Shown: piece after piece, positions 8,444-17,501 of the stretch
Layout of the letters: each line of letters begins with the position of its first letter
How positions within the stretch are numbered: the first letter of the stretch is position 1
From: Saccharibacillus alkalitolerans
GTDB taxonomy: Bacteria; Bacillota; Bacilli; Paenibacillales; Paenibacillaceae
DNA: 64,000 nt
Reading direction: 5' to 3'
Assembly: GCF_011090185.1 (NCBI RefSeq)
Contig: NZ_JAAFGS010000001.1
Coordinates: 992,001-1,056,000, forward strand
Notes under the pieces: generated by a model
The model's input: the letters and a program-made list of their open reading frames with translations, nothing else
The model's database searches: none
What the model was told of the DNA's origin: nothing
Program-made: the position numbers and the translations under genes

Positions 8444-9874
8444 ATGAAATTGCTGTTTGCAGCCGCGGAAGCGGCGCCTTTTATCAAAACGGGCGGCTTG
8501 GCCGACGTGATCGGCGCCCTTCCGAGAGCGTTGAAAGAAGCGGGAGCGGATATCCGGGTTGTCCTGCCCAAATACAAAGGCATTCCGGATTCCTACAAAG
8601 AGCGGATGACGCACAAAGGCGTGACCCACGTCAAAATGGGCTGGCGCAGCCAGTACTGCGGGATCGAAGAATACGAAGATAACGGCATCCCGATTTATTT
8701 TATCGACAACGAATTTTATTTCGGACGCGAAGGGGTGTACGGATACGGCGACGACGGCGAGCGTTTTGCCTTCTTCAACAAAGCGGTTCTCGACATTTTG
8801 CCGGAAGTCGGATTCAAGCCGGATGTGATCCACTGCCACGACTGGCATACGGGCATGGTGCCCCTGCTGCTGCAGGACACTTATGCGCACGACCCTTTTT
8901 ACGACAATATTCAGACGGTGTACACGATTCACAACCTGCTGTATCAAGGCGTGTTCCCGTATGCGGTGTACGGCGAGCTGCTGGGGCTGGACAATCGGCA
9001 TTTTACGGCGGACGGCGCGGAGTATTACGGCAACGTCAACTTCATGAAGGCGGGAATCGTCTATGCCGGCAAAGTGACGACGGTCAGCCCGACGTATGCC
9101 CAGGAAATCCGTACGGCCTACTACGGTTACGGCCTGGACGGCCTGCTCTCCTCGATCGGCGACAAACTGACGGGTATCGTTAACGGCATCGACACGAAAA
9201 GCTACAATCCGAACACCGATAAAACGCTGCATACCCGCTACAAGAGCAGTCTCGCGAAAAAGCGCGAAAACAAAACGGCGCTGCAGACGGAATTGGGACT
9301 GCCGGTCAGCGTCAAAACGCCGATGATCGGCATTGTATCCCGTCTCGTCGAGCCGAAAGGTCTGGATCTGGTCGTTCGCGTGCTTGACGAGCTGCTCTAT
9401 GGCGACGACGTGCAGGTTGTCGTGCTCGGCACGGGAGAAGCGGGTTACGAGGACTGGTTCCGCCAGGCGGCATACCGCCATCCCGATCAGCTCTCGGCTC
9501 AGATCCGTTTCAGCGAAGCGCTGTCGCGCAACATTTACGCGGCCAGCGACATGTTCCTGATGCCGTCGATGTTCGAGCCGTGCGGTATCAGCCAACTGCT
9601 CGCCATGCGCTACGGCAGCGTGCCGATCGTGCGCGAGACCGGCGGCTTGAACGATACGGTTCATGCCTACAACGAATATACGGGGGAAGGCAACGGATTC
9701 AGCTTCGCATCCTATAACGCGCACGACATGCTGCATACGATACGCCGGGCGCTGGCTTTCTACCGCGACGAGCCGACCTGGAAGAAGATTGTCCAAAACG
9801 GCATGGGCGCGGACTTCAGCTGGCTGGCTTCGGCGAAAGAATACTTGGGCATTTACGAGCAGTTGAGAGCTTAG
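8444..9874 (+). CDS. glgA: Glycogen synthase (ADP-glucose type, GT5)
   Basis: The 476-residue GT5 protein transfers glucose from ADP-glucose to the non-reducing end of glycogen. The N-terminal KTGGLADVIGALPRAL carries the ADP-glucose-binding Lys; HCHDWHTGMVPLLL, PSMFEPCGISQL and RETGGLNDTV are the conserved acceptor and nucleotide-site blocks. The length is typical. The ribosome binding site AAAGGGG precedes the ATG. It lies 15 bases after glgB and is surely co-transcribed; a strong terminator at 9931 ends the unit. No glycogen phosphorylase gene follows, in contrast to the Bacillus subtilis glg operon. Confidence 0.96.
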   Translation: MKLLFAAAEAAPFIKTGGLADVIGALPRALKEAGADIRVVLPKYKGIPDSYKERMTHKGVTHVKMGWRSQYCGIEEYEDNGIPIYFIDNEFYFGREGVYGYGDDGERFAFFNKAVLDILPEVGFKPDVIHCHDWHTGMVPLLLQDTYAHDPFYDNIQTVYTIHNLLYQGVFPYAVYGELLGLDNRHFTADGAEYYGNVNFMKAGIVYAGKVTTVSPTYAQEIRTAYYGYGLDGLLSSIGDKLTGIVNGIDTKSYNPNTDKTLHTRYKSSLAKKRENKTALQTELGLPVSVKTPMIGIVSRLVEPKGLDLVVRVLDELLYGDDVQVVVLGTGEAGYEDWFRQAAYRHPDQLSAQIRFSEALSRNIYAASDMFLMPSMFEPCGISQLLAMRYGSVPIVRETGGLNDTVHAYNEYTGEGNGFSFASYNAHDMLHTIRRALAFYRDEPTWKKIVQNGMGADFSWLASAKEYLGIYEQLRA

Positions 9875-9930
9875 TTGCAAGTTTCCGAGGCGAACGCTCG
9901 TTAAACGCAGAATCCTCGCATGGAATCAGG

Positions 9931-9964
9931 AAAGGATCGAGCGGCCGCTCGATCCTTTTTTTTA
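9931..9964 (+). terminator. Intrinsic terminator of the glgBA operon
   Basis: A perfect palindrome (AAAGGATCGAGCGG and its complement, 9931-9958) followed by a run of T. It lies 57 bases after the glgA stop. Confidence 0.88.
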
Positions 9965-10057
9965 TGAAAAAACGGCTTGCGATTCTTCCCGAAAGCCTTC
10001 AAAATGAGGGGTACAAACGTTCGATACGGACGGCTGCAAAAATAAGGAGGCGACGAA

Positions 10058-10429
10058 ATGGAAAACTTTGCGGAGTATTTGGACAAAATCGATGACCCGC
10101 TGCAAAAGGAACGTACCGAAACGGTGTTGAACTGGGTGCACGAAACCTTTCCTGGCTTGGGCAGAAAAGTCGCATGGAATCAGCCGATGTTCACCGACCA
10201 TGAGACGTTCATCATCGCGTTCAGCACCGCCAAAGCCCATATGTCCGTCGCGCCGGAGACAGCGGCGATCGAACGCTTCGCCGCAAGAATCGTGCAGGCG
10301 GGCTACTCGCATACCAATCAACTGTTTCGCATTCCTTGGAAGGCGTCCGTAGATTACGAGCTGCTGCGGGATATCGTCGCATTCAATATCGAAGATAAAA
10401 CCGATTGCCAAACGTTCTGGCGAAAGTAA
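10058..10429 (+). CDS. DUF1801 family protein, frataxin-like iron chaperone (Fra/YdhG type)
   Basis: The 123-residue protein resembles Bacillus subtilis YdhG (Fra), a frataxin-fold protein reported to donate iron for Fe-S cluster and haem synthesis. The conserved YdhG-like blocks are visible: VAWNQPMFTDHETFIIAF, AHMSVAPE and QLFRIPW near the end. The ribosome binding site AAGGAGG is well placed. It stands alone. The family call rests on recalled similarity; the iron-donor role is known for the B. subtilis protein and only inferred here. Confidence 0.75.
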   Translation: MENFAEYLDKIDDPLQKERTETVLNWVHETFPGLGRKVAWNQPMFTDHETFIIAFSTAKAHMSVAPETAAIERFAARIVQAGYSHTNQLFRIPWKASVDYELLRDIVAFNIEDKTDCQTFWRK

Positions 10430-10462
10430 CGCAAAGCAAGTATTTTCGCCTCTCGGCTCTTA

Positions 10463-10558
10463 GTGCCGGCGAAGCCGCGCTCAATGCCTTCCGGTGCCGG
10501 CGAAGCCGCACTCAACGCCCTTCCAGTGCCCGGCGAAGCCGCACTGAGTCATTCCCTC
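10463..10558. repeat. Three tandem ~31-bp repeats
   Basis: The unit GTGCCGGCGAAGCCGCRCTC starts at 10463, 10494 and 10526 (periods 31 and 32). The third copy has one inserted C and decays after about 20 bases. The repeats are contiguous without spacers, so this is not a CRISPR array. They lie just after the Fra-like gene and before a long hairpin. Confidence 0.75.
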
Positions 10559-10560
10559 AA

Positions 10561-10635
10561 GAAGAAGACCCGCAGCTCTCTCAGAGAGCTGCGGGTCTTC
10601 TTCATCCCCCTTCCCCGCACTATTGCAGTGCGGGG
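10561..10635. other. Two consecutive perfect hairpins
   Basis: The first is a 21-bp perfect inverted repeat (10561-10581 with 10583-10603; arm GAAGAAGACCCGCAGCTCTC). The second is CCCCGCACT/AGTGCGGGG (10613-10621 with 10627-10635). The first resembles a terminator for the Fra-like gene but lacks a clean T-run, being followed by TTCATCCCCC. Confidence 0.6.
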
Positions 10636-10641
10636 AACGCC

Positions 10642-10792
10642 GATGGGCCGAGCGGAGGGGCGGAAGGGAAGCGGAGAAACAGAGTGTTCGCCTTTGAAAT
10701 CCGATTTCCACCCCGACCAGGGTTCCAAACGAAGAAATCGGATTTCAACAGCGATCGCAGCTCCCTTCCGCCCCGGAGCGTCCCCGCCCATC
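10642..10792. other. Long nested inverted-repeat element
   Basis: An outer imperfect pair of about 30 bases (10642-10671 with 10760-10792, sharing GGGGCGGAAGGGA and GATGGGC) encloses an inner perfect 15-bp pair (TTGAAATCCGATTTC at 10694-10708 with its complement at 10734-10748). The whole could fold as one ~150-base hairpin. It ends 5 bases from the stop codon of the small gene at 10797-10931, so it may act as that gene's 3' structure or terminator, or be a mobile intergenic repeat. Confidence 0.6.
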
Positions 10793-10796
10793 CCCC

Positions 10797-10931
10797 TCAA
10801 AACGGACTGAAATAGTAAAACAACATAAACAGCGCCGTCTTTAACCCGGTTCCGCCCGACGCGCCGTCCAGTTTTCTCAATACCGCCAGCACCGAGATTA
10901 CAATCGCGGTCATCGATACGACAAAGAACAT
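10797..10931 (-). CDS. Small membrane protein (44 residues)
   Basis: A short frame with a near-perfect ribosome binding site (AGGAGGAG about 8 bases before ATG). The product begins MFFVVSMTAIVISVLAVLRK, a membrane helix with a positive end, then a short glycine/serine loop (GASGG) and a second hydrophobic stretch (LFMLFYYFSPF). It is likely a one- or two-pass membrane peptide. It lies 83 bases upstream-in-map of the GH13 gene on the same strand, so it would be transcribed after it. I do not recognise a family. The start signal and hydrophobic pattern support coding; function unknown. Confidence 0.55.
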   Translation of the reverse strand: MFFVVSMTAIVISVLAVLRKLDGASGGTGLKTALFMLFYYFSPF

Positions 10932-11014
10932 AGCGGCTTCTCCTCCTTACTTATTCCGGTTGTTTCCACGAACCACTTAAGGGAAAATAACCAAAAAGAA
11001 GGATTTAAAACGCT

Positions 11015-12763
11015 TTAATTATCCAAATTTCGGTACATGATCCGATAACCGTAAGGGTCGAGCGGAATGGACAGTTTTTTGTCGGCCGTCGGGACGCTTT
11101 CGCCAGTAAAGGCATCGCGCCAGTCGTCCGTTTCCATCGGATGCGACAGCGTAGCCGGCTGATCGGTATTGTTCATCCAGACAGTGAAATGAATGAGATC
11201 GTCGATCCGTTCGTAAATGATGCACGGATTGCCGGAAGCCGCCATCAGGAAGCGGAAGCGGCCGCCGCGCAGCGCAGGATTGTTTTTTCGCAGCACGATC
11301 ATCAGCCGATAAAATTCGTACAGCTCGCGGTCCTGCCGGGACGGAGTCCACTCCATGCATTTCCGGCAGTCCGGATCCGCTCCGCCCTGCAGGCCGATCT
11401 CGTCGCCGTAAAAGATGCAGGGCGTGCCCATATACGTGAACAAAAAGACGATCGCCAGCTTCAATTTGCGTTTGTCTCCGCCCAAACGGGTAAGCAGGCG
11501 CGGCGTGTCGTGGCTGCACAGCATATTGAACACGACTTCGTTCGTCTGCTGCGGATAGCGCATCAGCAGGCTGCTCATATGGCTCGAAAACTGGTAACCG
11601 TCCATGCCGCCGCCGAAAAACGCCAACACCTTGTCGGAGAACGGATAATTCATGACGGAGTCGAACTGGTCGCCCATCAGCCAGGACAGCGAATCGCTCC
11701 ATACTTCGCCGACCAGATAAGCATCCGGTTTGGCCGCCTTGACCACGTCCCGGAATTCGCGCCAAAAATGATGGTCCACCTCGTCCGCGACATCCAGCCT
11801 CCAACCGTCGACGCCGATTTCCTTGATCCAGTATTTGGCTACGCCGAGCAGGTATTTGCGCACTTCTTCATTGGCGGTATTGAACTTGGGCATATTGGAA
11901 TAGAAGCCGAACGTATCGTAAGTCGGAATGCCGTCTTTGACCCCGAGCGGAAATTCGTTAACGTGGAACCAATCCGCGTAAGGCGAGTAGGGTCCTTTGG
12001 CCATCACGTCTCGGAAAGGAGGGAATTGGTCGCTGCAGTGATTGAATACGGCATCGAGAATGACGCGTATGCCCTTGCCGTGACAAGTGTCGACGAGCTT
12101 TTTGAGCACCGCGCTGTCGCCGAGATGCGGATCGACCGTTTTGTAATCGACAGTATCGTATTTGTGGTAAGAATGGGCGGTGAACACGGGCGTGAAATAA
12201 ATCGCGTTGATTCCCAGTTCCACCAAATAATCGACATGATCAAGCACGCCTTGAAGGTCGCCGCCGAAACGATCGGTCAAATTCGGCTGGCTGCCCCAGG
12301 GCAGGGTGCCGGGCGAATCGATCGAAGGGTCGCCTTTGGCGAATCGGTCGGGCATAATCTGATAAAAGATCGCCTTCTTGGCCCAATCCGGCGCGGCGAA
12401 CAGATCGACGGCATGGATATAGGGGAATTCGTAAAATCCTCCCGTCGGATTCGGAAAGCCGTCGTGGAATTCATTGTCGGACTTGAACAGCGTCTCGCTG
12501 CCGGAAATCAGTCGGAAAATATAAGCGACCCGCTTGAATTTCGGCCTTACGGGACCTTCCCAGTAGTCGAAATACTCGTCGGTAGCCGCCTTTTCCAGTT
12601 CGACTTCGAAATAAGTGCGGCTCCAATCGTATTTATCGCCGGTCAGCGCGGTCACGCGGTCAACGTCGTTCTTCTTGGTGCGAAAGCGAAGATGGATGGT
12701 GTGCAGGTCGTAAGAATAGGCCCACTTGTCGCGCGGCACGTGATACATGGCTTCCCGAAACAT
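11015..12763 (-). CDS. GH13 alpha-glycosidase, neopullulanase/cyclomaltodextrinase type
   Basis: The 582-residue protein has an N-terminal CBM34-like beta domain (about 1-120) and a GH13_20-type barrel: DAVFNHCSDQF, GWRLDVADEVDHHFW (nucleophile Asp), DAYLVGEVWSD (acid/base Glu) and MLCSHDTPRLLT (third carboxylate). There is no signal peptide, so it acts in the cytoplasm, degrading maltodextrins, cyclodextrins or pullulan fragments. This fits the nearby glycogen genes, though it is a separate transcription unit. The ribosome binding site AAAGGAG lies before ATG 12763. Subtype (neopullulanase, maltogenic amylase or cyclomaltodextrinase) cannot be fixed by eye. Confidence 0.88.
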   Translation of the reverse strand: MFREAMYHVPRDKWAYSYDLHTIHLRFRTKKNDVDRVTALTGDKYDWSRTYFEVELEKAATDEYFDYWEGPVRPKFKRVAYIFRLISGSETLFKSDNEFHDGFPNPTGGFYEFPYIHAVDLFAAPDWAKKAIFYQIMPDRFAKGDPSIDSPGTLPWGSQPNLTDRFGGDLQGVLDHVDYLVELGINAIYFTPVFTAHSYHKYDTVDYKTVDPHLGDSAVLKKLVDTCHGKGIRVILDAVFNHCSDQFPPFRDVMAKGPYSPYADWFHVNEFPLGVKDGIPTYDTFGFYSNMPKFNTANEEVRKYLLGVAKYWIKEIGVDGWRLDVADEVDHHFWREFRDVVKAAKPDAYLVGEVWSDSLSWLMGDQFDSVMNYPFSDKVLAFFGGGMDGYQFSSHMSSLLMRYPQQTNEVVFNMLCSHDTPRLLTRLGGDKRKLKLAIVFLFTYMGTPCIFYGDEIGLQGGADPDCRKCMEWTPSRQDRELYEFYRLMIVLRKNNPALRGGRFRFLMAASGNPCIIYERIDDLIHFTVWMNNTDQPATLSHPMETDDWRDAFTGESVPTADKKLSIPLDPYGYRIMYRNLDN

Positions 12764-12917
12764 CGAGTAATCGCTCCTTTTTCACGAATCGAGTGGATAT
12801 TGGCGGATAGCGGAAATTACGCGGCCATGCGGAACGGAGGAGGAAGAAAGGAAAGGTTCCGCAGCGCCGCTCGCAAAGAGGGGAACCGACATCGACAGCT
12901 TTGAAGAATGGATTTTA

Positions 12918-12944
12918 TTACCCCGAAAAAACAAACGATGAAAC
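12918..12944 (-). promoter_or_regulatory. Possible sigma-B-like promoter for the GH13 gene
   Basis: On the minus strand GTTTCA (12944-12939) and GGGTAA (12923-12918) are 15 bases apart, close to the sigma-B pattern GTTTAA-N12-15-GGGTAT (5 of 6 matches each). It lies about 155 bases ahead of the GH13 start. Whether this organism has sigma-B is not known from the window. The rest of the 12764-13100 gap holds only the terminator at 12971. Confidence 0.3.
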
Positions 12945-12970
12945 GAGGTCTTGACCGGATGCGGCGCAGC

Positions 12971-13011
12971 CGAAAAAAGGACGACGGCGCGGGGCCGTCG
13001 TCCTTTTTTCG
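12971..13011. terminator. Bidirectional intrinsic terminator after the M20 gene
   Basis: An 18-bp stem (12971-12988 with 12994-13011, core GGACGACGGC) with loop GCGGG and A/T runs on both sides. On the minus strand it follows the M20 amidohydrolase gene by about 90 bases. Confidence 0.85.
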
Positions 13012-13100
13012 GATATGGAAGGTCGGCAGAAGCAGACGGCTTTTTTGCTTGCGGATTCGCGGGAGCAGGCCCCTGTTCGTCGGCGTTGCCGAAGAAAAGC

Positions 13101-14297
13101 TTAAGGCCGCTCGGCCGCCGCGGAAGCGCCGGCCGAGCGGGCGAACTCTGCGCGTACCCGCTCCAGCAGACCCGGTACGGTCAGGACATCGTAGGCGGTG
13201 CCCGCCAGCATTTTGGCGCCGAAGATCATCGCGTCGTAAGCTTCGTCCTTCTGGGCGAGATCCCGGAAGCCGATGCTGTGCAGCTCGTGGCGCTCGTATA
13301 CGACTTGAACGTACGGATGGATCGCCGGACAGCGGGTCGAGACGTTGCCGACATCGGCGGAACCTCCGTTTTCCGGCTCCAGGATGACGCCCGGTTCCAC
13401 GCCGGCTTCGACCAGATTGCGGGTGAACGTCTCCGACAGCGCCTCGTTGGTGATCAGCTCGTCGTACGAATATTCGTAGTTCGAGATTTTCACTTCGCAG
13501 CCCGTCTGCATCGCCGCTCCTTCGGCAATCCGGCGGACTTTGCCGACGAGCTCGTCGGTATACGGACGGTCCGCCGAGCGGACGTAGAACTGAGCCGACG
13601 CATAATCGGGAATCACGTTCGCCGCCACGCCTCCGTGATTGATGATGCCGTGAATGCGCGCGTCGGAACGGGTCTGCTGCCGCAGCGCGTTGATGCCGTT
13701 GAACAGCTGCAGCACCGCGTCCAGCGCATTGATGCCGGCTTCGGGACTTGCCGCCGCATGCGACGACTTGCCGTAAAACTCGTACTGGATCGCGTCCATC
13801 GCCAGCGAGCTGCCCGATTTTTGGAACGCGTAATAGGGATGCGCCATCAGCGCGAAGTCGCAGTCGTCGAACAATCCGGCGTCGGCCATAGTGACCTTGG
13901 CGCCGCGAGTTTCTTCGGCAGGCGTGCCGTATACCCGCAGCGTTCCGCCGAGCTCCGCGATGACGTCTTTCAGACCGATCGCCGCTCCGAGGCTCATGGT
14001 GCAGATCAGATGATGACCGCAGGCGTGCCCGATCTCCGGCAAGGCGTCGTATTCGCACAGCAGCGCGACCGTCGGTCCCGGCTTGTCCGAGGCGAACGTG
14101 CCGATAAAAGCCGTCTCGATGCCCAGTACGGGCGCTTCCACGTCGAAACCGTGTCCGGTCAGTGCTTGTCTCAGCCTCGCGGACGCTTTGAATTCTTCGT
14201 TGCCCAATTCCGGGTTCCGGGCGATATAGGCGGCGATTTCTTTGAGCTCGTCGGCGCAGGCATCGACCGAAGCCGTTATCCGTTGTTTATTATTCAT
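13101..14297 (-). CDS. M20 family metallo-amidohydrolase (M20D, aminoacylase-like)
   Basis: The 398-residue protein has the M20D metal-binding blocks: GHACGHHLICTMSLG, the catalytic pair in YGTPAEETRGAK, AHPYYAF, and GGSADVGNVS near the C-terminus. Between them sits the dimerisation lid (about 185-290). Relatives hydrolyse N-acyl amino acids, amino-acid conjugates or p-aminobenzoyl-glutamate in the cytoplasm. It is divergent from an amino-acid ABC importer 204 bases away, suggesting that imported conjugated amino acids could be its substrates (inference). The ribosome binding site is AAGGAG. The exact substrate is open. Confidence 0.86.
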   Translation of the reverse strand: MNNKQRITASVDACADELKEIAAYIARNPELGNEEFKASARLRQALTGHGFDVEAPVLGIETAFIGTFASDKPGPTVALLCEYDALPEIGHACGHHLICTMSLGAAIGLKDVIAELGGTLRVYGTPAEETRGAKVTMADAGLFDDCDFALMAHPYYAFQKSGSSLAMDAIQYEFYGKSSHAAASPEAGINALDAVLQLFNGINALRQQTRSDARIHGIINHGGVAANVIPDYASAQFYVRSADRPYTDELVGKVRRIAEGAAMQTGCEVKISNYEYSYDELITNEALSETFTRNLVEAGVEPGVILEPENGGSADVGNVSTRCPAIHPYVQVVYERHELHSIGFRDLAQKDEAYDAMIFGAKMLAGTAYDVLTVPGLLERVRAEFARSAGASAAAERP

Positions 14298-14438
14298 CGT
14301 TAAAACGCTCCTTGTTCAGATGGACTTAGAGACCAAGTCTAGCACGGGAACGAAGCGTTTTCAATGCGGACGCGGCTTTATAGCGATTCGGGCAAGTTTG
14401 CGAACGTAAAAAAAGTACGCGACTTTTATGCCGAAGTG

Positions 14439-14467
14439 TTGTATAAATATAAATATTATTTTATAAT
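14439..14467 (+). promoter_or_regulatory. Sigma-A promoter of the amino-acid ABC operon, with an ARG-box-like dyad
   Basis: TTGTAT (14439-14444) and TATAAT (14462-14467) are 17 bases apart. The overlapping stretch TGTATAAATATAAA resembles an ArgR box (TGAAT-WWWW-ATTCA), matching 11 of 14 positions. The promoter call is good; the ArgR site is tentative. Confidence 0.55.
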
Positions 14468-14501
14468 GACTTGTCTATTTTAATTAGAGTGGAGAGAGGG
14501 C

Positions 14502-15977
14502 ATGTTGAGACTTAAGAGAATAATTCCTATGCTGCTGGCTCTGTTGATGCTGACGCTGGCCGTGTATCCCGGACACGGACAGGCGCAGGAGCAGGCCGCG
14601 GCGGGTAACAGCGAGAAGAAGACCATTGTTGTCGGGCTGAGCCCGGACTTCGCGCCTTACGAGTTCCTGATGACGGTCGACGGGAAGAGCAAAATCGTCG
14701 GTTCCGACGTCATGATCGCGGAAGAAATCGCCAAAGACATGGGCGCGGAGCTGGTCATTTCGGATATGTCGTTCGACAGCCTGATTCCGGCGCTGCAGAG
14801 CGGCCGGATCGATATGATCATTTCGGGCATGACCCCGACCGACGAAAGACGCCAGAATGTCGATTTTTCGGACCTGTACTATACGTCGCGTCAGGTCATT
14901 CTGACCCGCGCCGACGACGTCGACAAATACAAAACGATGGATGCCCTCGAAGGCGAAGAGATCGGCGTTCAGACGGGGTCCATCCAGGAAGAAATCGCGA
15001 ACGGCATTCCGAACGCGAAAGTCACGGCGGTCAAAAGCATTTCCGACGTGATCAGCCTGCTGACGTCCGACCGCGTCAACGCCGCGGTGTTCGAAGGACC
15101 GGTGGCGGAAGCCCAGGTCAAGAACCGGCCGGGAATCGCGATCGCCGACGCCGTGCCGGAAGACAGCGACACGCCGATGGCGATCGCCGTTCAAAAAGGC
15201 AACACCGAATTGGTGAACCAAATTAACGGAACGCTCGAGCGTCTGCGCGCGACCAACGCGGTCGACGGATTTATCCAACAGGCCAACGAGCTGAATTCGG
15301 GCGAAAAAGCGCCGACCAATATCTTTTCGTTCTTCTGGAAATACCGCGGATTCTACGCGGACGGCGTGAAGTACACGCTTCTGCTGTCCGCGCTCGGCGT
15401 CCTGTTCGGCTTCTTGATCGGGCTGATCGTCGCGCTGCTGAGATTGTCCGGCGTCAAAATCCTGAAGTGGATCGCGGTCGCCTACACCGAAGTGCTGCGG
15501 GGAACGCCGATGCTGGTGCAGCTCCTGATCATCCACTTCGGCTTGGCCAGCGCATTCGATATCCGGTTCACGGTGCTGCAGTCCGGCATCATCACCTTGT
15601 CGATCAACAGCTCGGCGTATCTGGCGGAAATCTTCCGCGCGGGCATCCAGGGCGTCGACAAAGGCCAGATGGAAGCGGCCCGCTCGCTCGGCATGCCGCG
15701 CGGCATGGCGATGCGCACCATCGTGATTCCGCAGGCGATCAAAAGCGTCCTGCCGGCGATCGGCAACGAATTCGTCGTGATCATCAAGGAATCGTCGATC
15801 GTATCGTTCATCGGGGTCGCCGATCTGATGTTCCAGGCCAACGCGGTGCGCACGCTGACCTATTCCGGTCTGTATCCGCTCGTGATCGCGGCCGCGATCT
15901 ATCTGGTGATGACGCTGATTCTGTCCAAGCTGCTGAATGTATTCGAACGGAGGTTGAGCGCCGGTGATAACCGTTAA
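14502..15977 (+). CDS. Polar amino-acid ABC transporter, fused binding protein and permease
   Basis: The 491-residue protein joins an N-terminal signal/anchor helix, a family-3 solute-binding domain (about 45-270, [15 protein letters not shown] ... [16 protein letters not shown]) and a HisMQ-type permease (about 285-490) with the EAA loop [20 protein letters not shown]. The binding domain would sit outside the cell, tethered to its own permease, as in Lactococcus GlnP. It imports a polar amino acid such as glutamine, glutamate, cystine or arginine; the ligand cannot be set from sequence. The next gene encodes the ATPase, overlapping by 14 bases. Confidence 0.92.
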   Translation: MLRLKRIIPMLLALLMLTLAVYPGHGQAQEQAAAGNSEKKTIVVGLSPDFAPYEFLMTVDGKSKIVGSDVMIAEEIAKDMGAELVISDMSFDSLIPALQSGRIDMIISGMTPTDERRQNVDFSDLYYTSRQVILTRADDVDKYKTMDALEGEEIGVQTGSIQEEIANGIPNAKVTAVKSISDVISLLTSDRVNAAVFEGPVAEAQVKNRPGIAIADAVPEDSDTPMAIAVQKGNTELVNQINGTLERLRATNAVDGFIQQANELNSGEKAPTNIFSFFWKYRGFYADGVKYTLLLSALGVLFGFLIGLIVALLRLSGVKILKWIAVAYTEVLRGTPMLVQLLIIHFGLASAFDIRFTVLQSGIITLSINSSAYLAEIFRAGIQGVDKGQMEAARSLGMPRGMAMRTIVIPQAIKSVLPAIGNEFVVIIKESSIVSFIGVADLMFQANAVRTLTYSGLYPLVIAAAIYLVMTLILSKLLNVFERRLSAGDNR

Positions 15978-16686
15978 AAATTTACAAAAGTCGTTCGGCA
16001 AAAATCAGGTCCTGCGCGGGATCGACGCCGAAATCAAACAGGGCGAAGTCGTGGTCGTCATCGGGCCGAGCGGCTCGGGCAAAAGCACGTTCCTGCGCTG
16101 CCTGAACCGGCTGGAAGACGTGACGGGCGGGGAAATTCTGTTCGAAGGCCAGCCGATCACGGACAAGAAGCACAATATCGACAAGACCCGAGAGAAAATG
16201 GGCATGGTGTTCCAGCAGTTCAATCTGTTCCCGCATAAGACGGTGCTGGACAACATCACGCTGGCGCCGACCAAGCTGCTCGGCCTGTCCAAGTCCGACG
16301 CGGACAAGCGCGCCGAGACGCTGCTGCAGTCCGTGGGACTCGCGGACAAGAAAAACGCCTACCCGGCGCAGCTGTCGGGCGGTCAGAAGCAGCGCATCGC
16401 CATCGTGCGGGCGCTGGCGATGCAGCCGCACGTCATGCTGTTCGACGAACCGACGTCGGCGCTTGATCCGGAGATGGTCGGCGAAGTGCTCGACGTCATG
16501 AAAAAGCTGGCCGAAGACGGCATGACGATGGTCATCGTCACGCACGAAATGGGCTTCGCCCGCGAAGTCGGCGACCGCATCGTCTTTATGGACGGCGGCG
16601 TGATCGTCGAGGAAGGCACGCCGGAAGAAGTGTTCGGCGCCCCGAAAAACGCGCGGACCCAGGACTTTTTGAGCAAGGTTTTATAA
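15964..16686 (+). CDS. Polar amino-acid ABC transporter ATP-binding protein (GlnQ-like)
   Basis: GTG start at 15964 within the end of the permease gene, with GGAGG ahead. The 240-residue ATPase has Walker [10 protein letters not shown]-loop [17 protein letters not shown], signature LSGGQKQR, Walker [14 protein letters not shown] and H-loop VTHEMGFA, a close match to the GlnQ/HisP subfamily. It powers the fused permease upstream. A terminator follows at once, so this is a two-gene importer. Confidence 0.95.
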   Translation: MITVKNLQKSFGKNQVLRGIDAEIKQGEVVVVIGPSGSGKSTFLRCLNRLEDVTGGEILFEGQPITDKKHNIDKTREKMGMVFQQFNLFPHKTVLDNITLAPTKLLGLSKSDADKRAETLLQSVGLADKKNAYPAQLSGGQKQRIAIVRALAMQPHVMLFDEPTSALDPEMVGEVLDVMKKLAEDGMTMVIVTHEMGFAREVGDRIVFMDGGVIVEEGTPEEVFGAPKNARTQDFLSKVL

Positions 16687-16691
16687 AAACG

Positions 16692-16723
16692 AAAAAAGCC
16701 CGGACCTTTTAGGTCCGGGCTTT
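16692..16723 (+). terminator. Intrinsic terminator of the amino-acid ABC operon
   Basis: Stem AAAGCCCGGACCT (16695-16707) with its complement at 16711-16723, and a short T-tail. It is 8 bases after the ATPase stop. Confidence 0.8.
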
Positions 16724-16808
16724 CGCGTGATTCATATCATAGCGTTTGCTCGCTCCCCGGGGCATCATAGACAAGATATGCGCAAATCAGCAATCTGGGG
16801 AGGGTCAC

Positions 16809-17501
16809 ATGGCGACAATCATTTCCAACCGGCGCGTGGCGGAAGGTATTTACGTGATGCATGCGAAAGGGCGTTTCGAGGCGAAAGCGGGACAGTTTTT
16901 CATGGTGCGCGGCTGGGAGAATTACCCGCTGCTGTCCCGCCCGCTCAGCGTCTACGACCAGGACGAACAGGGCGTGAAGTTTCTGTATAAAGTGGCGGGA
17001 GAAGGGACGGAACGGCTGGCGCGCATGAAAGCGGGCGACGAAGTGACGCTGCTCGGTCCGCTCGGCAACGGCTTCCCTGCGGTTCATGGGCGTACGGCGC
17101 TTGTCGGGGGAGGGATCGGCATCGCGCCTCTTTACTATACGGCGAGGCAGCTGGAACAGGCGGATCTGTATCTGGGCTTCAGCGCGGAAGTCTATGAAGA
17201 ACACGAATTCCGTTCGCTCCGCCATCCTGTCGAGATCGACTTGGGCGGAATCGTGCTCGATCGGGTCGACTTCGACGCGTACGATACGATTTTCGTCTGC
17301 GGGCCCGAACCGATGCTGCGCGCGGCCCAGATGAAAAGCGCCATGTCGTCCGGACGGGCCAACGTATACGTATCGCTGGAAAACCGCATGGCGTGCGGAA
17401 TCGGAGCGTGCCTCGTGTGCAGCGTGGGGTGCGAGAACGGGCGGAAAAAGGCATGCAGCGACGGCCCCGTATTCCGCGCCGAGGAGGTGGTGCTGGCATG
17501 A
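16809..17501 (+). CDS. pyrK: Dihydroorotate dehydrogenase B, electron-transfer subunit
   Basis: PyrK carries FAD and a [2Fe-2S] cluster and passes electrons from PyrD to NAD+. ATG 16809 has a GGGAGG site. The 230-residue product shows the FAD-binding [10 protein letters not shown], the NAD-binding [11 protein letters not shown], and the C-terminal cluster motif [14 protein letters not shown] with a further Cys in KACSDGPVF. It ends in an ATGA overlap with pyrD. The pair stands outside a full pyr operon (no pyrB, pyrC, carAB, pyrF or pyrE nearby), unlike B. subtilis. Confidence 0.92.
   Translation: MATIISNRRVAEGIYVMHAKGRFEAKAGQFFMVRGWENYPLLSRPLSVYDQDEQGVKFLYKVAGEGTERLARMKAGDEVTLLGPLGNGFPAVHGRTALVGGGIGIAPLYYTARQLEQADLYLGFSAEVYEEHEFRSLRHPVEIDLGGIVLDRVDFDAYDTIFVCGPEPMLRAAQMKSAMSSGRANVYVSLENRMACGIGACLVCSVGCENGRKKACSDGPVFRAEEVVLA

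Noticed and set aside
7631-9880. Long minus-strand open frame opposite glgA and the end of glgB
   Set aside because: It is a shadow of GC-rich coding sequence; the plus-strand genes have clear family motifs and ribosome binding sites.
10463-10558. CRISPR array
   Set aside because: Only three tandem copies without spacers, and no cas genes in the window.
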